A stretch of 64,000 nucleotides of DNA from JAKANT01 sp035502095 (GTDB taxonomy: Bacteria > Pseudomonadota > Gammaproteobacteria > Burkholderiales > Burkholderiaceae_F), in contig DATJUX010000022.1 of the NCBI GenBank assembly GCA_035502095.1, positions 124,001 through 188,000 of the forward strand, in the 5' to 3' direction. The position numbers were made by a program, and so were the translations under genes. Under the pieces are notes generated by a model. It was given only the letters and a program-made list of their open reading frames with translations. It was not told the DNA's origin and did not search any database. Shown here piece by piece: positions 59,127-64,000 of this stretch; within the stretch, counting starts at the first letter, position 1; each line of letters opens with the position of its first letter.

Positions 59127-59606
59127 ATGAAACGCGAACGCAGCAACAACCCACGCGGCAAGACCGGCGCTCCTTCCGTCCGCGGCGCCCCGCGCAAGTT
59201 CGGCGATCCGGCGCGGCGCGGATCGTCGCCGCCGGGACGGCCGTTGCGCGACCGCGGCGACGTGTCCGACCCGTACCAGCCGGCGCGCCGCCCGGGTGAG
59301 TTCGCACGCGACGCCGGCGAACACGGCCCGAGGGAACGCCCGCGACCGCCGGGCCCCCCCTCAGGTCGCGCCGGGCGCGGCTTTACCGTCACGCTGGATC
59401 CCGACGTGGCGCGGGTGTTCCGCGGCGATGCATCGGTGAACCGGGCGCTGCGGCTCGTCCTGCAGTTGATGCAGGTCGTGCAGGGGCCGCCCGCCGCGCG
59501 CTTCGAACGCGCGCCGCGCGGATATCAGGGCACTCCCGAAGCGCGCGGATTCAAGCGCCGTGCTCGTTTCGAGGACGAAAGCAGGAACGAGGACGACCCG
59601 GAGTGA
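59127..59606 (+). CDS. Hypothetical Arg/Pro-rich protein with small conserved core
   Basis: The 159-residue protein is mostly disordered and rich in Arg, Pro and Gly. One ordered segment at about 84-122 (FTVTLDPDVARVFRGDASVN, RALRLVLQLMQVVQGP) looks like a short strand followed by helices, and the tail is acidic. High positive charge suggests nucleic-acid binding, but there is no known domain. It lies 49 bp after fadD in the same direction. A good GAGAGGA precedes the ATG. The 274-bp gap after it, to 59880, holds nothing I can assign. Confidence 0.65.
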   Translation: MKRERSNNPRGKTGAPSVRGAPRKFGDPARRGSSPPGRPLRDRGDVSDPYQPARRPGEFARDAGEHGPRERPRPPGPPSGRAGRGFTVTLDPDVARVFRGDASVNRALRLVLQLMQVVQGPPAARFERAPRGYQGTPEARGFKRRARFEDESRNEDDPE

Positions 59607-59880
59607 ACCGGCGCGGCGGTGCCCCGCGGGGCCGCGGCGCTCTCGACCGCATTCGCGCGACCTTTGGCGCTGAACAGGCCCGACCTTCGCGCTTGCGCGA
59701 AGCGTCTGTCGGGTGAACACGTACAAGCGTCGAGCACCGCGCGACCAGGATCGCGCATCGCGGTGTTTCCATCGCAGCGACGCCGTGACTCTGCGGTTCA
59801 CCCATTGGCTGCGCTGATCCTCCCGCGTTGACCGGCCAACCCGCGCACCGCTATCGTCGCCGCACTTTCGAGTTTGCACG

Positions 59881-60906
59881 ATGCATCTGCCGCCCCGCCT
59901 GCGCATTGCGACGCTGAACTGCCTGAACGTGGCTCTTCCCGGGCGGCGTTGCTATGCCGGCATCGAGCCCTACAGCCCGGAGGAGTACAGCGCCAAGACC
60001 GAGTGGCTCGCGACCATGTTCGACCGGATCGACGCCGACTTTCTGCTCGTGCAGGAGATCTTTCAAGAAACGGCGCTCGCCGACGTCGTGCACCGGCGCG
60101 CTGGCGGCGGCGGCGCGTACAGAATCGCGGCACCGCTGGCCGATGACCAGAACGGCAAACCGCGCGTAGGCCTGGTCTGGCGTGCGCCGTGGCAGGCGCG
60201 CATCGAGACCATCGCCGATTTCCCGCCAGGGTGCGCCGTGGCGGTGCCGGAGCGCGGGAGTTATGCGCACTTCTCGCGTCCGCTCCTGCTGGCGCGGGTG
60301 CCATGGGGTCCGGACGGCGGGACGCTCACGCTGCTCAACGTGCACCTGAAGTCGCGCCGCCCTGAATTCGTCGCAGACGAATCGGCCGACGATCCGGTCG
60401 CCGAAGCACGGGCGCAGGTGCGATCGTTGCTGATGCGCGCGGCCGAAGCGGCAGCGGTACGTCGCCTCGTGATCGAGTTGACATCGACCGGTTCGATGCT
60501 GGTGCTCGCGGGTGACTTCAACGACGGGCCGAACGCCGTGACGACGCAACTTGTGGCCGACACGTCATGGAAGGACGAGGATCGACCCCCGCGGGAGCAC
60601 GTGCTGTTCGACGCCCTCACCGTGGCACAGCATGTCATCCCGGGCGGGGCGCGCGAGCTCGCCTTCACCGTCCGCACCGGCGGCGAACCGGAGCGCATCG
60701 ATCACATGTTCGTCTCGGAGGCATTGGTCGCGCGGCACCGTCCGCCGGTCGCGCGCGTCGTGGCGGTCGAGATCTACAACGATCATCTGGTCGAAAGGCG
60801 GGCGGATGCGCAGGGTCTCGCCGCAGGCCCCGACGTGGCACGCACCCGATCCGACCACGGCGCGGTATGCGCGACCGTGGAACTGATCCGACCGGTGCCG
60901 GCCTGA
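59881..60906 (+). CDS. Endonuclease/exonuclease/phosphatase-fold protein
   Basis: The 341-residue protein has the EEP fold order: LRIATLNCLNVALPG with the metal-binding Asn, FLLVQEIFQETALAD with the conserved Glu, TLLNVHLKSRRPEF, MLVLAGDFNDGPNA (Asp, Asn), ERIDHMFVSEALV (Asp, His) and ARTRSDHGAVCATVEL. All catalytic residues are present, so a phosphodiesterase or nuclease activity is likely. No signal peptide. The substrate is not evident. Confidence 0.88.
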   Translation: MHLPPRLRIATLNCLNVALPGRRCYAGIEPYSPEEYSAKTEWLATMFDRIDADFLLVQEIFQETALADVVHRRAGGGGAYRIAAPLADDQNGKPRVGLVWRAPWQARIETIADFPPGCAVAVPERGSYAHFSRPLLLARVPWGPDGGTLTLLNVHLKSRRPEFVADESADDPVAEARAQVRSLLMRAAEAAAVRRLVIELTSTGSMLVLAGDFNDGPNAVTTQLVADTSWKDEDRPPREHVLFDALTVAQHVIPGGARELAFTVRTGGEPERIDHMFVSEALVARHRPPVARVVAVEIYNDHLVERRADAQGLAAGPDVARTRSDHGAVCATVELIRPVPA

Positions 60907-61000
60907 GCGACAGAGTTCGAGCATATGTCCTACGCGGTACGCATGAACTCGTCCCGCGCGAGACGCGCGCCGGTGGGCACGACGATCGCCTTTTGATCCG

Positions 61001-61303
61001 TCAGGCCGGTACTACCGCGGCGCCGGGAGTCTGTGGCTGCTCGATGAGGGCGTGACGCAGGCAACGGTAGATCGCTTCCGCCTCGAAGCGCAGGCCATTG
61101 GTCCCCCTGAGGCGGATCCGCATGTCGTTGGCGCCGGCGCGGACGTTGATTTCGGCGCGCCGGATGGCAGCCTGCTCTTCGGTGCAGCCGCAGGCGCTGC
61201 GCTGGCACTCGTTCAGGGCCTGGAGGACACGCTGCTGCCGGCCGCCGATACCGGTCAGTTCGATGTGGACTTCGTCGCCCTGTTCCCGCACGCGCATCTG
61301 CAT
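61001..61303 (-). CDS. Hypothetical protein (100 residues)
   Basis: A 100-residue cytoplasmic protein starting MQMRVREQGDEVHIELTGIG. It is composed of strands and helices (VLQALNECQRSACGCTEEQA, IRRAEINVRAGANDMRIRLR) and has two Cys close together (SACGCTEE). GGAG sits eight bases before the ATG at 61303. I do not recognise a family. The 293-bp gap 61304-61596 upstream holds nothing I can name. Confidence 0.6.
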   Translation of the reverse strand: MQMRVREQGDEVHIELTGIGGRQQRVLQALNECQRSACGCTEEQAAIRRAEINVRAGANDMRIRLRGTNGLRFEAEAIYRCLRHALIEQPQTPGAAVVPA

Positions 61304-61596
61304 GGTTGGCTCCAGCCGCTTGTCCTGATCTGTCTTTCGGCCAAACCCGAAGGAAGTTAAGCCGATGACGGCAGTCCGCCATCCGGCGAAAACCTCCGCC
61401 GGCCATCGGCTATTCGGTGGCCACGTCAGGGGTAAGGCGCGCGCGCGTGCGGGAGCGAGTGAGCAGTGCAGCACTGCGGCCCGGAGAATCGAAACATTGT
61501 CCGGCCGCTCCGACAGGTTGCCCGGTTGGATGGGAAACGCTCACGCGCGGAGCTTGTCAATCCCTCGCGGCCAATTCGGCGAAGAGCGCAGTGCAG

Positions 61597-62022
61597 TCAC
61601 GCAAGTCCTTTGCGCTCGAAACTCGCCATTGCGGCGCGCGTGAGCCGATCGAGCTCCTCGAGCGCCGGCGGATCGACCTCGGTCAAGTTGAAGGCGCTGT
61701 TGCCCCGCATCTGCTTGCGCAGCGCCGGCGATAACGCGGCGGCCAGCGCAGGATCGAGCTGGAGCGGCATCAGGCGGTATACGACGTGGCTGCGCGTCAG
61801 CTCGACGGCACCGAAGAACATCGGCTTGCCGTCCGCAGTGCGCTTGCGTGTGTTCAGGAAGTACTCGTCGGGCGCGTCGTGCACGACCAGCAGATGGCGC
61901 GCGTGCCTGGCCAGCAGGCCCTTGAGCGCGGCGAACAGCGGGCGCAGGTCGGGCGGCCGCGGCGCCTGGCGCCGGTCCGGGCGTCGGGTCGCAGGCCGCC
62001 GGCGCCTGTCGGTGGTGCTCAT
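61597..62022 (-). CDS. Hypothetical protein, DUF1801-like
   Basis: The 141-residue protein has a basic, disordered N-terminus (about 1-25) and then a compact domain with PDEYFLNTRKRTADGKPMFF, SHVVYRLMPLQLDPALAAAL and LRKQMRGNSAFNLTEVDPPA. The last two resemble the DUF1801/YdhG pattern (Y-L-MPL and RKxMxGxSxFNF). Function unknown. It is 34 bp downstream of the Bug receptor gene in the same direction. Confidence 0.65.
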   Translation of the reverse strand: MSTTDRRRRPATRRPDRRQAPRPPDLRPLFAALKGLLARHARHLLVVHDAPDEYFLNTRKRTADGKPMFFGAVELTRSHVVYRLMPLQLDPALAAALSPALRKQMRGNSAFNLTEVDPPALEELDRLTRAAMASFERKGLA

Positions 62023-62056
62023 CGTCCGTCTTTGACAGCGGCGGCGCGGCGCGTGC

Positions 62057-63040
62057 TCAGTCGATCCTGGCGCCGGAGAACTTCACCACCTGCGTCCACT
62101 TTTCGATTTCGCTGCGGATGTAGGCGGTGAACTGCTCCGGGGTGTCACCGACCGGCAGTGCGCCCTGGGTGGCGAATCGTTCGCGCACTGCGGGGCTCTC
62201 GAGTGCCTTCGCGACATCATTGCGGATCTTGTTGACGATCTCGCGCGCAGTGCCGGCCGGGGCCAGCAGACCGAACCACGCGGTGGCGTCGAAGCCCTTC
62301 AGTCCGGCGGCTTCCTCCATGGTCGGCACGTCGGGCAGCGCCGGCGAGCGCACGGTCGAGGTGACCGCGAGCGCCTTGAGCTTGCCGCTGCGGATATGCG
62401 GCAACGCCGAGGGAAGGTTGTCGAACATCACCTGCGTGCTGCCGCCGATCAGGTCCTGCAGCGCGGGTGCCGAGCCGCGATAAGGCAGATGCACCATGTA
62501 CGTCTGAGTGAGGCTCTTGAACAGTTCGCCGGTCAGATGAATCGAGGTGCCGTTGCCGCTGGAGGCCATGTTCAGGCCGCCGGGTCGTGCGCGGGCGAAG
62601 GCGATGAACTCCTTGACGTTGTTCACCGGCAGCGCGGCGGGAACGACCATCACGTTGGGGACCGCCGCCACGTTGGTGATGGGCGTGAAATCGTTGAGCG
62701 GGTGATAAGGCAGCCGGTTGTTGTTCTGCGCGTAGAGCGGAAGGTTGATCGCCTGCGTGCCCACGGTGCCCATCAGCAGCGTGTAGCCGTCGTTCGCCGC
62801 CTTGGCCACGACCTCGGTCCCGATCGTGCCGCCCGCGCCCGCACGGTTCTCGATGACCACGGGCTGTCCCCATGCGCGCTGCAGCTCCGCGCCGATCAAG
62901 CGCGCGACGATGTCCGTCGTGCCGCCGGGGGGAAACGGCACGATGATCCGAACCGCATGCGACGGATACCCTTGCGCAGCCGCCGTGGCGGCCAGCGCTG
63001 CCAGGGTGGAGAACAGGACGGCGGTGAGGGTGCGACGCAT
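62057..63040 (-). CDS. Bug-family tripartite tricarboxylate transporter receptor (TctC-like)
   Basis: The 327-residue periplasmic protein has a Sec signal peptide (cleaved near AAAQG) and the Bug/TctC motifs: VRIIVPFPPGGTTDIVARLI, GQPVVIENRAGAGGTIGTEV, YTLLMGTVGTQAINLPLYAQ, VHLPYRGSAPALQDLIGGST and VPTMEEAAGLKGFDATAWFG. Bug proteins bind carboxylates and similar compounds; the ligand cannot be read from the sequence. No TctAB genes adjoin, the usual state of the many orphan Bug receptors of Burkholderiales. It is divergent from glpK. Confidence 0.94.
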   Translation of the reverse strand: MRRTLTAVLFSTLAALAATAAAQGYPSHAVRIIVPFPPGGTTDIVARLIGAELQRAWGQPVVIENRAGAGGTIGTEVVAKAANDGYTLLMGTVGTQAINLPLYAQNNNRLPYHPLNDFTPITNVAAVPNVMVVPAALPVNNVKEFIAFARARPGGLNMASSGNGTSIHLTGELFKSLTQTYMVHLPYRGSAPALQDLIGGSTQVMFDNLPSALPHIRSGKLKALAVTSTVRSPALPDVPTMEEAAGLKGFDATAWFGLLAPAGTAREIVNKIRNDVAKALESPAVRERFATQGALPVGDTPEQFTAYIRSEIEKWTQVVKFSGARID

Positions 63041-63151
63041 CGGGACTCCGGTCGTCAGCGCTGCGGGCGGCGCATGGAATCGAGCGGCGAGTCTGACCCA
63101 GCCGGTTGGCTGCCGTCTATAGTCGGCCGGCAACGGGCTCCAGGAGACGCC

Positions 63152-64000
63152 ATGCGCCGTTACGTGCTCGCGTTGGACCAGGGAACGACGAGTTCGCGCG
63201 CGATTCTGTTCGACCACGACGGCAAGGCGGTGGCGGCGGCGCAGCAGGAGTTCCGCCAGATCTTTCCGCAGCCGGGCTGGGTCGAACACGATGCCGGCGA
63301 GATCTGGGACTCGCAACTCGCCTGCGCGTGGAGGGTGTTGCGCGATGCAGGATGCGCCGCGGCGGACCTGGTGGCGCTCGGCATCACGAATCAGCGCGAA
63401 ACGACCGTGGTCTGGGAGCGTGCGACCGGGCGCCCGATCGCGAACGCCATCGTCTGGCAGGACCGGCGTACCGCCGATGCCTGCGCCGCGTTGCGCGCCT
63501 CGGGTGTCGAGGAACGGGTCACGGAGAGGACCGGCCTGGTTCTCGACCCTTATTTCTCGGCCACCAAGATCGCGTGGGTGCTCGACCACGTCCGCGACGC
63601 GCGTGCGCGCGCGGAGCGCGGCGAGCTCGCATTCGGCACCATCGACACGTGGCTGGTCTGGCAGCTCACCGGAGGGCGCGTCCATGCGACCGACGTCAGC
63701 AACGCATCGCGCACGCTTCTCTTCAATCTGCACACGCTCGACTGGGACGATGAGCTGCTGCGCCTGCTGAACGTGCCGCGCGCGATCCTGCCGCGTCTGG
63801 TCCCTTCCAGCGAGGTGATCGCGACGAGTGCACCCGAGGTTCTCGGCGCCGCGGTGCAGATCGCCGGCGTTGCGGGCGACCAGCAGGCCGCGACTTTCGG
63901 CCAGGCATGCTTCGCGCCCGGCATGGCGAAGAACACCTACGGCACCGGCTGCTTCATGTTGATGAACTGCGGACACGCACCGTGCCGTTCGCGCAACCGG
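63152..64000 (+). CDS. glpK: Glycerol kinase GlpK (N-terminal part, runs off the window)
   Basis: The first 283 codons of a FGGY kinase are present; the gene continues past the right edge. RYVLALDQGTTSSRAILFDH, QPGWVEHDAGEIWDSQLACA, GITNQRETTVVWERATGRPI, SATKIAWVLDHV and KNTYGTGCFMLMNCG are glycerol kinase landmarks. It phosphorylates glycerol to glycerol 3-phosphate. The ATG at 63152 has AGGAG upstream. It is divergent from the Bug receptor gene with a 111-bp gap. Confidence 0.93.
   Translation, partial: MRRYVLALDQGTTSSRAILFDHDGKAVAAAQQEFRQIFPQPGWVEHDAGEIWDSQLACAWRVLRDAGCAAADLVALGITNQRETTVVWERATGRPIANAIVWQDRRTADACAALRASGVEERVTERTGLVLDPYFSATKIAWVLDHVRDARARAERGELAFGTIDTWLVWQLTGGRVHATDVSNASRTLLFNLHTLDWDDELLRLLNVPRAILPRLVPSSEVIATSAPEVLGAAVQIAGVAGDQQAATFGQACFAPGMAKNTYGTGCFMLMNCGHAPCRSRNR

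Overview
The window is GC-rich and densely coded, typical of a betaproteobacterium and most likely of the Burkholderiales or a relative. The support is a Bug-type (TctC) solute receptor, a class I PHA synthase, a homodimeric-type AceE/AceF/lipoyl-E3 pyruvate dehydrogenase operon, MaeB, a PII/AmtB pair, a CsgG/DUF4810/GNA1162 lipoprotein trio and a cyanide-insensitive-type bd oxidase. No rRNA, tRNA, CRISPR array, insertion sequence or prophage was seen. Species cannot be named from the sequence alone.

Region 1 (1-11.4 kb, all minus strand) is a tightly packed non-flagellar type III secretion core. In transcription order it reads lytic transglycosylase, sctV, sctC, sctD, a small SctF-position protein, sctI, sctJ, sctK, sctL, sctN, sctO, sctP, and the first codons of a further gene (probably sctQ) at the left edge. 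Genes abut or overlap by 4 bp (ATGA/GTGA) through most of the run. No translocator, chaperone, effector or regulator gene is present. A short AT-rich motif, GTGAATTTTC on the minus strand, recurs in and around this cluster and in front of the next lipoprotein gene; it is the most unexpected regulatory-looking signal in the window.

Region 2 (11.5-14 kb) holds a lipoprotein with CsgG-like, peptidoglycan-binding-like and DUF4384 segments, and a 190-residue protein made mostly of RTX calcium-binding repeats, preceded by a perfect LacI-family-type palindrome and followed by a strong terminator. Region 3 (14-31 kb) is mixed. It has glnK-amtB behind a convincing NtrC/sigma-54 arrangement, the lipoprotein trio, an orphan solute-binding lipoprotein, an esterase, VIT and DedA membrane proteins, an M23 endopeptidase, a 1-Cys peroxiredoxin, a persulfide-dioxygenase/rhodanese fusion, a GntR regulator, a bactofilin-like membrane protein and a KDG-type sugar kinase. 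It also has a zone of gene decay (truncated LysR, TerC tail, broken universal stress protein).

Region 4 (31.3-48.2 kb, all plus strand) is a central-carbon and redox block: aceE, aceF, an E3 carrying two lipoyl domains, maeB, dctA, type II NADH dehydrogenase, phaC, cioAB and an amino-acid-type solute-binding protein. Together these could carry C4-dicarboxylates through malate and pyruvate to acetyl-CoA and polyhydroxybutyrate, with NADH reoxidised by enzymes that pump no protons or few (an inference from gene content).

Region 5 (48-64 kb) contains an M20 amidohydrolase, a YbaK-type deacylase, argE, fused remnants of an ECF sigma factor and a Ser/Thr kinase, a molybdopterin oxidoreductase, a small unrecognised ORF, a PaaK-like ligase, an aminopeptidase, fadD, a phosphodiesterase-fold protein, three poorly known small proteins, a Bug receptor and the first 283 codons of glycerol kinase running off the right edge. 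Related hairpin or short repeats occur in three intergenic gaps (20.5, 23.8 and 37.8 kb).
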